NCBI GenBank assembly: GCA_029939615.1
Contig: JAOZSP010000026.1
Coordinates: forward strand, 1 to 14,306
Reading direction: 5' to 3'
Origin: Candidatus Izemoplasma sp.
Lineage (GTDB): Bacteria > Bacillota_I > Bacilli_A > Izemoplasmatales > Izemoplasmataceae
DNA: 14,306 nt
Part shown: positions 6,326 through 13,228 of the stretch, in pieces
Position numbering within the stretch: the first letter of the stretch is position 1
Layout: each line of letters starts with the position of its first letter
Position numbers and translations under genes: made by a program
Notes under the pieces: generated by a model
What the model saw: the letters and a program-made list of their open reading frames with translations, nothing else
Database searches by the model: none
What the model was told of the DNA's origin: nothing

Positions 6326-8866
6326 CTATTTTCGCTTTCTCTTAATAAACAAGACTGTTCCAGCAGCTCCACTCATTATGATTAATGTAGATAGAGACCC
6401 TATAGTAATTGATCCGAAACATCCTGTTTTTTCTTCTTTGATAGGGAATACAGTTACAATAATAGAATCTGAGAAACTGCCATCTTCTAGTTCAACAGTA
6501 ATTGTTGTAGCCCCCTCTGCTACTGCAGTAACTTTACCATTTTGATTTACTGTAGCAATACTATCATTTTCACTAGACCATTCTAAAGCAGCGTTATCTG
6601 CATCTGAAGGAGTCACAGTAACTGTCAAAGTAACTTCTTGTCCTACATCTAACTCTTTATCATCTTGATCAATTTCTAATGCAGTAACATTATCCACAGG
6701 TTCTGTATCACCTAATAGAAAAAGTTCAACATTATCAATGTATAAGTAATCTGTGGCATTAATTGGTGTGAATAGGAATCTAAGACTATTACATTTAATT
6801 AAGAATTCAGTAGTAACTTCAAAATCCATCTCAACTGTTGCCCAACCATTACCATTATCAGAAACAGTTATTGGCATCAAAAGCAACTCATTACCTACTG
6901 TTAAATCTCCATCTTCTAAATTAGATAGATCAACTGCATAATAAGGTGTATTTGAGGCACCAACAAATGATGAATCAATAACTACATAATCACCTACAGG
7001 TGAATCTAAATTAAGTTTGAAGTCATAACGTAATCTTAGTAAGTCTCCAACCATTAAGTCAGGAGGAGTCATTACGAATGAACTACTATACATTTTTCCT
7101 GATGTTTGCCCAATAGCCATAACTTTCGATCCATCTACTGACATAATTTTAGCTGGTCCATCTAATGAGATAGAACCCCATGCTCCTTCAAGTTGTTCTT
7201 CTGAGAAAACTGTGTCAACATCAAATGCTTCAAAGTCACCATTTTCCAATAATTGAGTTGTTTCATAATATATTGTATCTGGATCAAATGGGTTATCAGG
7301 AATTTCAACTAGCTTTTTAGCACTTAAATTATCAACAAGAAGAACACTATCTCCAGAGTAATCAAATTTGATATAGCTTGCAGCACTAATTACATCAATA
7401 TCTGCATTAAATGTATATACATTAGAGTCCTCAGTTACATTATTTAAATCTAAAACACCATTAGTAACGACAGGTGCACTAGTAATCAAAGTATCTGAAC
7501 TATCATAAAATCCTACAGATACATTTCCATTTGTTAAATCAGTGATTTCAAAATCAAATCCAACTCTATGCATATCAGCAGTGAAGTCTTTTTCATATGC
7601 TAAGTGTCCACCATCATTTATGGTAGCTTTTCCATTACCAAATGCAGCTAAAGCTCCAAAGTATCCGTTTGCATCTGTGCTAGTTGTTAATTCTAGCCCA
7701 GGTACAAAATCCAAGAATCCTTCAAAATCCCCACCTTCATTTATTTCATTAGTAGTTCCATCTGCAATAATTGAAATATTATCTAATAATGCATAATTAT
7801 CTGCACTACCCATTGTGTGGAACCACAAAGCTATTGAATCGTATGTCCCAGTTGTAGTATCAAACTGGAATTGCACATTGTGCCAACCGTCTTTACCTTC
7901 AATTGCAGTTTTAGATGGATGATCTAAGAACACCACTTCTAAAGCAGGTGCTCCTGCGAAACGGATCCCAATATTATCAGTTGTTCCTACAATTTTAAAG
8001 TCGATTGATACATTATAAACAGTGCTTGTTTGAATAGGTAAGAAACGGAAGAAACTAGACCAATTTTCTCCTGCATCTGATAAACTCAGTTTTAATACTG
8101 TATTCGATACATCATCTGGATCCGTTAAGGCAATTGCTCGAGAATCAAATGCTAATGATCCCCAACCTTCAGCTGGTCCAAAATCACTATCGAAAACAGG
8201 ATCTGGAAAATCTAATTTCTTTGTGTAATCCAAGAATCCTTCAAAATCCCCACCTTCATTTATTTCATTAGTAGTTCCATCTGCAATAATTGAAATATTA
8301 TCTAATAATGCATAATTATCTGCACTACCCATTGTGTGGAACCACAAAGCTATTGAATCGTATGTCCCAGTTGTAGTATCAAACTGGAATTGCACATTGT
8401 GCCAACCGTCTTTACCTTCAATTGCAGTTTTAGATGGATGATCTAAGAACACCACTTCTAAAGCAGGTGCTCCTGCGAAACGGATCCCAATATTATCAGT
8501 TGTTCCTACAATTTTAAAGTCGATTGATACATTATAAACAGTGCTTGTTTGAATAGGTAAGAAACGGAAGAAACTAGACCAATTTTCTCCTGCATCTGAT
8601 AAACTCAGTTTTAATACTGTATTCGATACATCATCTGGATCCGTTAAGGCAATTGCTCGAGAATCAAATGCTAATGATCCCCAACCTTCAGCTGGTCCAA
8701 AATCACTATCGAAAACAGGATCTGGAAACAGTAATTCCCCAGCATTAAACGATAAATCTCCATTAGGTATTAACTCGTCCCCTTCAGAATACTCTGCAGA
8801 AACTGATGAGAATCCTAATGTAAAAACAAAAACCGAAACTAATAAAAAACTCAATAATTTTTTCAT
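6326..8866 (-). CDS. Surface protein with four CBM-like modules, a Big_2 Ig-like domain and a C-terminal membrane anchor
   Basis: 846 aa exported protein. A signal peptide covers about residues 1-24 (KK, hydrophobic core, SVSA). Four beta-rich modules follow, each opening with an NGD or GGDFE-type motif as in CBM_4_9-like carbohydrate-binding domains: about 35-204, 205-377, 378-540 and 541-716. Modules 1 and 2 are identical at residues 47-213 and 220-386; module 4 is a diverged relative (WGSISLDG against WGSLAFDS); module 3 is the most different. Residues about 724-808 form a bacterial Ig-like Big_2 domain (WSSENDSIATVNQNGKVTAV). The C-terminus has KTGCFGS, a membrane segment at about 820-840, and the basic tail KRKRK; there is no LPXTG motif. 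The ATG follows AAGGAG with 8 bases of spacing. Likely role: holding the polysaccharide near the exported glycosidase and transporter. No catalytic domain is recognised, though an unfamiliar one cannot be excluded. Confidence 0.82.
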   Translation of the reverse strand: MKKLLSFLLVSVFVFTLGFSSVSAEYSEGDELIPNGDLSFNAGELLFPDPVFDSDFGPAEGWGSLAFDSRAIALTDPDDVSNTVLKLSLSDAGENWSSFFRFLPIQTSTVYNVSIDFKIVGTTDNIGIRFAGAPALEVVFLDHPSKTAIEGKDGWHNVQFQFDTTTGTYDSIALWFHTMGSADNYALLDNISIIADGTTNEINEGGDFEGFLDYTKKLDFPDPVFDSDFGPAEGWGSLAFDSRAIALTDPDDVSNTVLKLSLSDAGENWSSFFRFLPIQTSTVYNVSIDFKIVGTTDNIGIRFAGAPALEVVFLDHPSKTAIEGKDGWHNVQFQFDTTTGTYDSIALWFHTMGSADNYALLDNISIIADGTTNEINEGGDFEGFLDFVPGLELTTSTDANGYFGALAAFGNGKATINDGGHLAYEKDFTADMHRVGFDFEITDLTNGNVSVGFYDSSDTLITSAPVVTNGVLDLNNVTEDSNVYTFNADIDVISAASYIKFDYSGDSVLLVDNLSAKKLVEIPDNPFDPDTIYYETTQLLENGDFEAFDVDTVFSEEQLEGAWGSISLDGPAKIMSVDGSKVMAIGQTSGKMYSSSFVMTPPDLMVGDLLRLRYDFKLNLDSPVGDYVVIDSSFVGASNTPYYAVDLSNLEDGDLTVGNELLLMPITVSDNGNGWATVEMDFEVTTEFLIKCNSLRFLFTPINATDYLYIDNVELFLLGDTEPVDNVTALEIDQDDKELDVGQEVTLTVTVTPSDADNAALEWSSENDSIATVNQNGKVTAVAEGATTITVELEDGSFSDSIIVTVFPIKEEKTGCFGSITIGSLSTLIIMSGAAGTVLFIKRKRK
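7708..8209. repeat. 502-bp direct repeat, copy A (encodes module 2)
   Basis: This 502-base stretch reads base for base the same as 8227-8728, with a period of 519 bases (173 codons), so the reading frame is kept. The two copies are separated by a 17-base spacer at 8210-8226. The absence of even synonymous changes points to a very recent duplication or to ongoing gene conversion. Confidence 0.95.
8227..8728. repeat. 502-bp direct repeat, copy B (encodes module 1)
   Basis: Identical partner of 7708-8209. The match ends at 8728, where the copies differ (C at 8729 against A at 8210). It encodes residues 47-213 of the surface protein. Homologous recombination between the two copies would cleanly delete or add one 173-residue module. 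Confidence 0.95.
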
Positions 8867-8868
8867 TC

Positions 8869-9978
8869 TTAATTCTCCTTTTCTTTTGTTATTATCTGAT
8901 TTGATTTCATAAGTGATTCTTCTAATACTGGCACTCTTTTCTCAACAGGTAACATTGCTTTAAATGCCATATGAGGCTCAGTTTGGTACCAATAAGCAGT
9001 TGTGGACCAATCATCGCTTCTATGATTGTTGTGGCCATGTTCAATTGTTACTTTGATTGATTTCTCAAAATTGATTGGATCTTGAATATGGTATCTATAA
9101 TAAGTAATTTTACCTTTCCAATTATCCCGTCCTCCAAGAATTAAACCATGATAAGGTGCATTATATTCCTGGGTAGGACACCAGGCCATATTGACATAAT
9201 CTTCCGTTCCTGTCCCATGGATATTTGGTGGCCATATTTCACCATCAATGAAGATCATATCGTCACCTTCTCCTGGCCAATCCCATTTATCTGACAAGTT
9301 TAAATTATGGATATTCACATTACATCCGCAATAATGTCCTTTTCCTTCCGCTTCTAATATCACATAGTTTTCATCACCGGTTGTATTATCTCCCTCAAAA
9401 CACCATGCATTATGATCTCTAAGACTATCAGGATTAACCCCTTTAGTAGGTAACTCACGATGCCATTGCGCATGAAAATGAAGAAGATTTTCAGGTAAGT
9501 GATCATATTCATCATAATCTATATAAAAATATAAAATTAAAGTTGTATTGCATTCATTTGTTATTTCAATCTTTGCGTTCTTTTGAAATGGCATAGGCCA
9601 CCAGCTGTTAAGTGACTTCCCGTCCTCTGGACTCATTTGTAATGGCGCACTAACAAAGTTTCTTGTCATAGCATGTCCCATTCCGAAGAAATCCCCTAAA
9701 GGGGCAAGTACACTAGGATTCTTTTCATCATCCCAATACATTTTTAGAATTATTTTTCGTAATGAATTTTCCTCAACCTTAAACCCATCATTCATATGAG
9801 TCATCCATATATGGTTTATAATTCCTGGTGAATTAATACTTGCTATGACTCTTTTTTCACCAGGTTTAATGTAGATTCTATCATCATTACCTCCAGTTTT
9901 ATCATAGCTAGAGACACGTTTTCTTCTAGATGTTTTGGCAACCATTATGTTGCTCATATTTGACATATAATTTTCCAT
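8869..9978 (-). CDS. GH172 (DUF2961) glycoside hydrolase, candidate exo-alpha-D-arabinofuranosidase
   Basis: 369 aa, no signal peptide, therefore probably cytoplasmic. DUF2961 is the basis of family GH172, whose characterised members hydrolyse alpha-D-fructofuranosides (including difructose anhydride I) and alpha-D-arabinofuranosides. The core signature is present: WPGEGDDMIFIDGE (residues 234-247) followed by GTGTEDY (255-261). Glu237 and Glu259 are the best candidates for the catalytic pair; their spacing of 22 is close to the 21 of the Glu270/Glu291 pair I recall for the founding enzyme, but an alignment would be needed. Other family-like stretches are SYDKTGGNDDR near 24-34 and GDFFGMGH near 95-102. 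It starts 8 bases after the second permease gene with an AGG site upstream and ends 2 bases before the surface-protein gene. Placement after an ABC importer suggests it trims imported oligosaccharides to free pentose. Confidence 0.88.
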   Translation of the reverse strand: MENYMSNMSNIMVAKTSRRKRVSSYDKTGGNDDRIYIKPGEKRVIASINSPGIINHIWMTHMNDGFKVEENSLRKIILKMYWDDEKNPSVLAPLGDFFGMGHAMTRNFVSAPLQMSPEDGKSLNSWWPMPFQKNAKIEITNECNTTLILYFYIDYDEYDHLPENLLHFHAQWHRELPTKGVNPDSLRDHNAWCFEGDNTTGDENYVILEAEGKGHYCGCNVNIHNLNLSDKWDWPGEGDDMIFIDGEIWPPNIHGTGTEDYVNMAWCPTQEYNAPYHGLILGGRDNWKGKITYYRYHIQDPINFEKSIKVTIEHGHNNHRSDDWSTTAYWYQTEPHMAFKAMLPVEKRVPVLEESLMKSNQIITKEKEN

Positions 9979-9986
9979 TTTTTTAC

Positions 9987-10829
9987 CTATTTCACTCCAG
10001 TCAGTGCAATTCCCTCTCTGATATATTTTTGAACAATCATAAATATGATAAATGGTGGGATTAGCGATATCAGCGTTGCTGCCAATACACTCCCATATCC
10101 AATTGATGAAGCATCGCTAAATAGCATTCTTATAATATACATTATTTGATATAATTCTTTTCTCTCATGTGATATTGTCAACGTTGGCCATAAATAGGAG
10201 TTATAATATCCCATAAAAATACTTGCTCCTATAATTACCATAGGTGTCTTAGACATAGGAAAATATATCATCTTGAATATTTGAAAGTTAGTAGCCCCAT
10301 CAATTTTGGCCGCTTCATCAATTTCCTTTGGAAAACCTAAATAAAATTGTCGAAAGAAGAAAATATTATAAGCTGATACAAGGCCTGGGACAATAAGTAC
10401 CCATAAAGTATCTATCATTCCTAAAAATGAAACGACCTTAATTGATGTAATCAAAATAGTTATTCCTGGAATGAACATCGTAAATAAAACGAATATCCAG
10501 AAAAATGTTTTTCCATAAAATTTTAATCTTGCAAAGGCAAATCCGGCAATCATATTAATTGTTAATGAAAAAACTACTGCAATCGATGCTACAATAATAG
10601 TAATAAGCATCGATTGCAAGAAGTTTACTTCCAACGATGTATATTGCAAGAAGAAAACCCTAGAGAGATTATCAAAATTCCAAGTAGATGGAAACAGTTT
10701 CCATGGATAGGCAAATATTTCATACTTATCTTTAAACATTGATGGAAACATTAATAATATTGGTGTAAATATACCTAGTACAATTACCACAACAATAATT
10801 GTTAAAATTAATTTATTTCGTTTTCTCAC
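9987..10829 (-). CDS. ABC sugar transporter permease, MalG-like (CUT1 family)
   Basis: Inner-membrane permease with six expected transmembrane segments; about 280 aa, normal for the family. The EAA loop that contacts the ATPase is clear at about residues 172-191 (EAAKIDGATNFQIFKMIYFP). I placed the start at the GTG at 10827-10829: it follows CAGGAG with 8 bases of spacing and overlaps the upstream TGA as GTGA, a classic coupling arrangement. A GTG at 10838 lies inside that ribosome site and is unlikely. It pairs with the upstream permease to form the channel of a CUT1 importer, the type used for oligosaccharides. No ATPase gene is present, so a shared MsmK-like ATPase encoded elsewhere is presumed. 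The 5' part of the gene contains a 13-bp perfect inverted repeat. Confidence 0.93.
   Translation of the reverse strand: MRKRNKLILTIIVVVIVLGIFTPILLMFPSMFKDKYEIFAYPWKLFPSTWNFDNLSRVFFLQYTSLEVNFLQSMLITIIVASIAVVFSLTINMIAGFAFARLKFYGKTFFWIFVLFTMFIPGITILITSIKVVSFLGMIDTLWVLIVPGLVSAYNIFFFRQFYLGFPKEIDEAAKIDGATNFQIFKMIYFPMSKTPMVIIGASIFMGYYNSYLWPTLTISHERKELYQIMYIIRMLFSDASSIGYGSVLAATLISLIPPFIIFMIVQKYIREGIALTGVK
10578..10618. repeat. 13-bp perfect inverted repeat inside the MalG-like gene
   Basis: TGCAATCGATGCT at 10578-10590 is the exact reverse complement of AGCATCGATTGCA at 10606-10618, with a 15-base loop. It lies wholly within coding sequence (around residues 72-85). The stem has balanced base composition, so it is not a by-product of AT-richness, and it could form a stable hairpin in the message. 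Confidence 0.8.
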
Positions 10830-11710
10830 ATTTCCCACTCCTGTTCTTTTCGAGTTCTAAAGAGATAGAAAATCGCACTATTAATTGCAACAATTATCAA
10901 CATTATCAATACAGCTGATGTTGTTATCTCATTGTCACTAATATTACCGTTTGATCTACTATGAACTAAGTATAGAACCGGAGTCATTGTTTGATTCGCT
11001 GGTTGTCCGTTTGTCATTATCATTGGAATCTCGAACATTTGAATATTGACAACTATCATTGTTACCATTAATAGTATAAAATAGTTTTTCATCGTCGGGA
11101 TCGTGATATATCTCAACGTTTGCCAGAATCCTGCCCCGTCTATTTCAGCAGCCTCAAAATACTCTTTCGGTATGTTGATAATTCCTGCATACATTACTAA
11201 ACTGAAATATCCAAACCCAATCCAAATAGTAGGTATTATAATGCTTACTGGAGACCAAAATACATCATTGTTAAATGCGATAGGGTCAATCCCCATATTA
11301 CCTATTACTGAGTTAATAATACCACCATTAAATGTAGTCAAAAGCGTAAATATTACTGCAACAACAATTCCGGAAATAAGATTCGGCAAGTAAATAAGTG
11401 TTCTTGAAAACATGCTTAACTTTGTATTTATCTTTACCAATGCATTTGCGAAAAGAAAAGTTGTAGATATCTGGAAAACAGATAGTATTAAAGCAAACTT
11501 AATAACTGTCCAAATACTTTTTGTAAAGTTTTTGTTTTGCAATATTTTTATAAATGTACCTAGACCAATGAACTGTACTGTATCCCCACTCGTATCAACA
11601 AAACTTCTGATGAATGCTATTATTAATGGAATGTAGACAAATATCGTAAGTAGTATTATTACGGGTACAATCATTATATATGCCGATTTTGTATCGGACC
11701 CTTTTTTCAT
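10826..11710 (-). CDS. ABC sugar transporter permease, MalF-like (CUT1 family)
   Basis: First of two membrane permeases of a CUT1-type sugar importer. 294 aa with six expected membrane segments and an EAA loop at about residues 186-205 (EAAEIDGAGFWQTLRYITIP). I chose the ATG at 11708-11710 because it follows GAGGTGA, a near-perfect ribosome site, with 5 bases of spacing; a GTG at 11719 falls inside that site. The start lies 1 base after the stop of the binding-protein gene, and the TGA stop overlaps the next permease start as GTGA, so binding protein and both permeases should be made in step. Closest in type to MalF, UgpA and MsmF permeases for oligosaccharides; the sugar cannot be read from the sequence. 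Confidence 0.93.
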   Translation of the reverse strand: MKKGSDTKSAYIMIVPVIILLTIFVYIPLIIAFIRSFVDTSGDTVQFIGLGTFIKILQNKNFTKSIWTVIKFALILSVFQISTTFLFANALVKINTKLSMFSRTLIYLPNLISGIVVAVIFTLLTTFNGGIINSVIGNMGIDPIAFNNDVFWSPVSIIIPTIWIGFGYFSLVMYAGIINIPKEYFEAAEIDGAGFWQTLRYITIPTMKNYFILLMVTMIVVNIQMFEIPMIMTNGQPANQTMTPVLYLVHSRSNGNISDNEITTSAVLIMLIIVAINSAIFYLFRTRKEQEWEM

Positions 11711-11711
11711 T

Positions 11712-13079
11712 TTAGTCACCTCTTGGGTTATTATTGCCTAAGTTTTCTCTATTAATAATTGCTGTGATTTCATCACTAGCATTTTTAATTTCAGTAGCAA
11801 TATTATTACCTAATGCTGCATTCTCAAGCATTCTTGATATTGCAATAGAAATATCCCATGAATATATTGGTTCTAGCTCTGATTTATTGGACACTTCAAT
11901 TAGAGTATTTATCCATTCACTTGGTACCTCTGTTTGGTTATCTAACATAAGTTGTATCTCTGTTTGAACTGATTTTCTAGTTGGTGACTTTGAAAATTTT
12001 GCTCCTTCAAAGTATTCAACAGGTTTATCAATATTTTCAGCAACTAAATATTTAATTACTTCTGCAGCTGCTTCTTTATTCGTACTCTCTGATGATATTA
12101 CATATGCCCATCCACCATTTGTTGCAGTTGTCACATCTTGATTATCACCGAATGTTGGCATCGGAATAACTCCGATTTGGTCTACCAGTTCTGGATAATC
12201 ATTAATAATCGTCGATATACTCCAGCTTCCAGCAGTTGTAAAAACCAATTTATCTAAACATAAATCATTAATCACTTCAGTATAATCCCCACTACTTAGT
12301 GGTACAAGATTATTAGCATACAGGTTATCCCAAAGTTCTGCGAGATTCTGATAACCTGGTTCATTTAAGCGTGATGTTGTCCAATCATCAGAAATTGCTA
12401 GACCACCACTGGCTTCAATTTGAAGACCCCAAGTAGCCCATCCAAGAGCAACACCTTTTGGAACATCAAAAGGATATAAACCTCTTACTCCCTCATCCTG
12501 GATGTTAGTTCTAATAGTTTCTAACAGCACTAGAAAATCATCCCAATTAGTGGGAACCTCATTAGTATTTCCATATTGTAGTAATAAGTCCTTACGATAA
12601 AACAACATGGTAGACGGTTCCATTAGTATAGGAAACGCATACTTACTGTTATTGTACGTGACGGCAGCATCTGCGTTATCAGTTAAATCATCCCATATGA
12701 TAGTATCAAAATAGCTTGTTAAGTCGGTAGCATAATTATTAACTACTTCTTTATACAAGTTTCCATATGAAACCATATAGATATCAGGAACACTATTCGT
12801 TTCTCTTGCGGAGCGAATTAGATCTTCAAAACTTGAAACTTCAACAAAAACTTGTTCTAATTGAATTTCATCATCCTCAAAATCATTAAAATCCATTCGC
12901 TGTTTAATATTGAGTTGATTATTCCATTCTTCAAAATCATTCACCCACATAGTTACCTTATTAGCACCTTCTTCAAAATACTCTTCTCTATCATTAATTA
13001 TAATGTCATCAGGTGGTGTACAACCTGAAAAAACAAGACTAATAATTAACACTAAAAATAACATAAAAAACTTTCTCAT
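11712..13079 (-). CDS. ABC transporter sugar-binding lipoprotein (SBP family 1)
   Basis: Extracytoplasmic solute-binding protein anchored by a lipid. From the ATG at 13077-13079 it has 455 aa and begins MRKFFMLFLVLIIS, with the lipobox ending FSGC (Cys20). The body has family 1 features: PDIYMVSYGNLYKEV near the first lobe, AFPILMEPSTMLFYRKDLL around the hinge, and the GGWAYVIS segment typical of CUT1 binding proteins. The ATG follows AAGGAG (13088-13093) with 8 bases of spacing; an in-frame GTG at 13086-13088 overlaps that site and is not the start. It is the first gene of the operon, directly behind the repeat-rich control region, so it should be the most strongly expressed. It would capture oligosaccharides released by the exported glycosidase and pass them to the two permeases. 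Confidence 0.93.
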   Translation of the reverse strand: MRKFFMLFLVLIISLVFSGCTPPDDIIINDREEYFEEGANKVTMWVNDFEEWNNQLNIKQRMDFNDFEDDEIQLEQVFVEVSSFEDLIRSARETNSVPDIYMVSYGNLYKEVVNNYATDLTSYFDTIIWDDLTDNADAAVTYNNSKYAFPILMEPSTMLFYRKDLLLQYGNTNEVPTNWDDFLVLLETIRTNIQDEGVRGLYPFDVPKGVALGWATWGLQIEASGGLAISDDWTTSRLNEPGYQNLAELWDNLYANNLVPLSSGDYTEVINDLCLDKLVFTTAGSWSISTIINDYPELVDQIGVIPMPTFGDNQDVTTATNGGWAYVISSESTNKEAAAEVIKYLVAENIDKPVEYFEGAKFSKSPTRKSVQTEIQLMLDNQTEVPSEWINTLIEVSNKSELEPIYSWDISIAISRMLENAALGNNIATEIKNASDEITAIINRENLGNNNPRGD

Positions 13080-13099
13080 ATATACCACTCCTTAACTTT

Positions 13100-13105
13100 A
13101 TTATA
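13100..13105 (-). promoter_or_regulatory. Likely -10 box of the transport/utilisation operon
   Basis: A perfect TATAAT read on the minus strand, 20 bases before the ATG of the binding-protein gene. The hexamer 17 bases upstream (TTTTAT) is a poor -35, which fits a promoter needing an activator, here the neighbouring AraC-type protein. The start of transcription would fall near the AAGGAG site, giving a very short leader, so the exact box is uncertain. Confidence 0.5.
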
Positions 13106-13128
13106 TTAGTTTAAATGCAAAAATAAAA

Positions 13129-13195
13129 TAGCAAAAACCCAATAAAACTTAACATTTATTTGAATGTAAAGGTTTTATTTTAAGATTTTTTGCTA
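13129..13195. promoter_or_regulatory. Nested AT-rich dyad between regulator and operon: operator and/or terminator
   Basis: Three sets of arms share nearly one centre: TAGCAAAAA (13129-13137) with TTTTTGCTA (13187-13195), AATAAAAC (13141-13148) with GTTTTATT (13172-13179), and CTTAACATT (13148-13156) with AATGTAAAG (13163-13171, one mismatch). It lies just upstream of the operon promoter, where an AraC-family activator would bind. On the minus strand it is also followed by T-rich sequence, so it may weakly terminate the regulator transcript; the stem is too AT-rich for this to be the clear main role. Confidence 0.5.
13148..13162 (-). promoter_or_regulatory. 15-bp direct repeat, promoter-proximal copy (putative AraC-type operator)
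   Basis: CAAATAAATGTTAAG on the minus strand, identical to the copy at 13210-13224. The two are 62 bases apart, close to six helical turns, so proteins bound to them would face the same way. This copy centres about 50 bases upstream of the -10 box and forms part of the nested dyad. Confidence 0.6.
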
Positions 13196-13209
13196 TATAC
13201 TTCTATTTT

Positions 13210-13224
13210 CTTAACATTTATTTG
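13210..13224 (-). promoter_or_regulatory. 15-bp direct repeat, distal copy (putative AraC-type operator)
   Basis: Perfect second copy of CAAATAAATGTTAAG, located 4 bases past the stop codon of the regulator gene. Direct repeats are the usual binding arrangement for AraC/XylS proteins; a distal copy could support looping or a second dimer. Confidence 0.55.
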
Positions 13225-13228
13225 CTTT

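Noticed and set aside
7542..7796. Open frames of 60-100 codons on the plus strand (also at 1816-2064, 6753-6941, 11103-11393, 11412-11636 and 11734-11967)
   Set aside because: All lie antisense within well-supported minus-strand genes, show no recognisable domain, and have no convincing ribosome site; they are by-products of codon usage.
7708..8728. The duplicated region as an insertion sequence or CRISPR-like array
   Set aside because: Both copies are in-frame coding sequence of the same protein domain, without transposase, terminal repeats or short regular spacers.
11712..13088. GTG at 13086-13088 as start of the binding-protein gene
   Set aside because: It overlaps the AAGGAG ribosome site; the ATG at 13077-13079 has correct spacing and gives a standard lipoprotein signal peptide.
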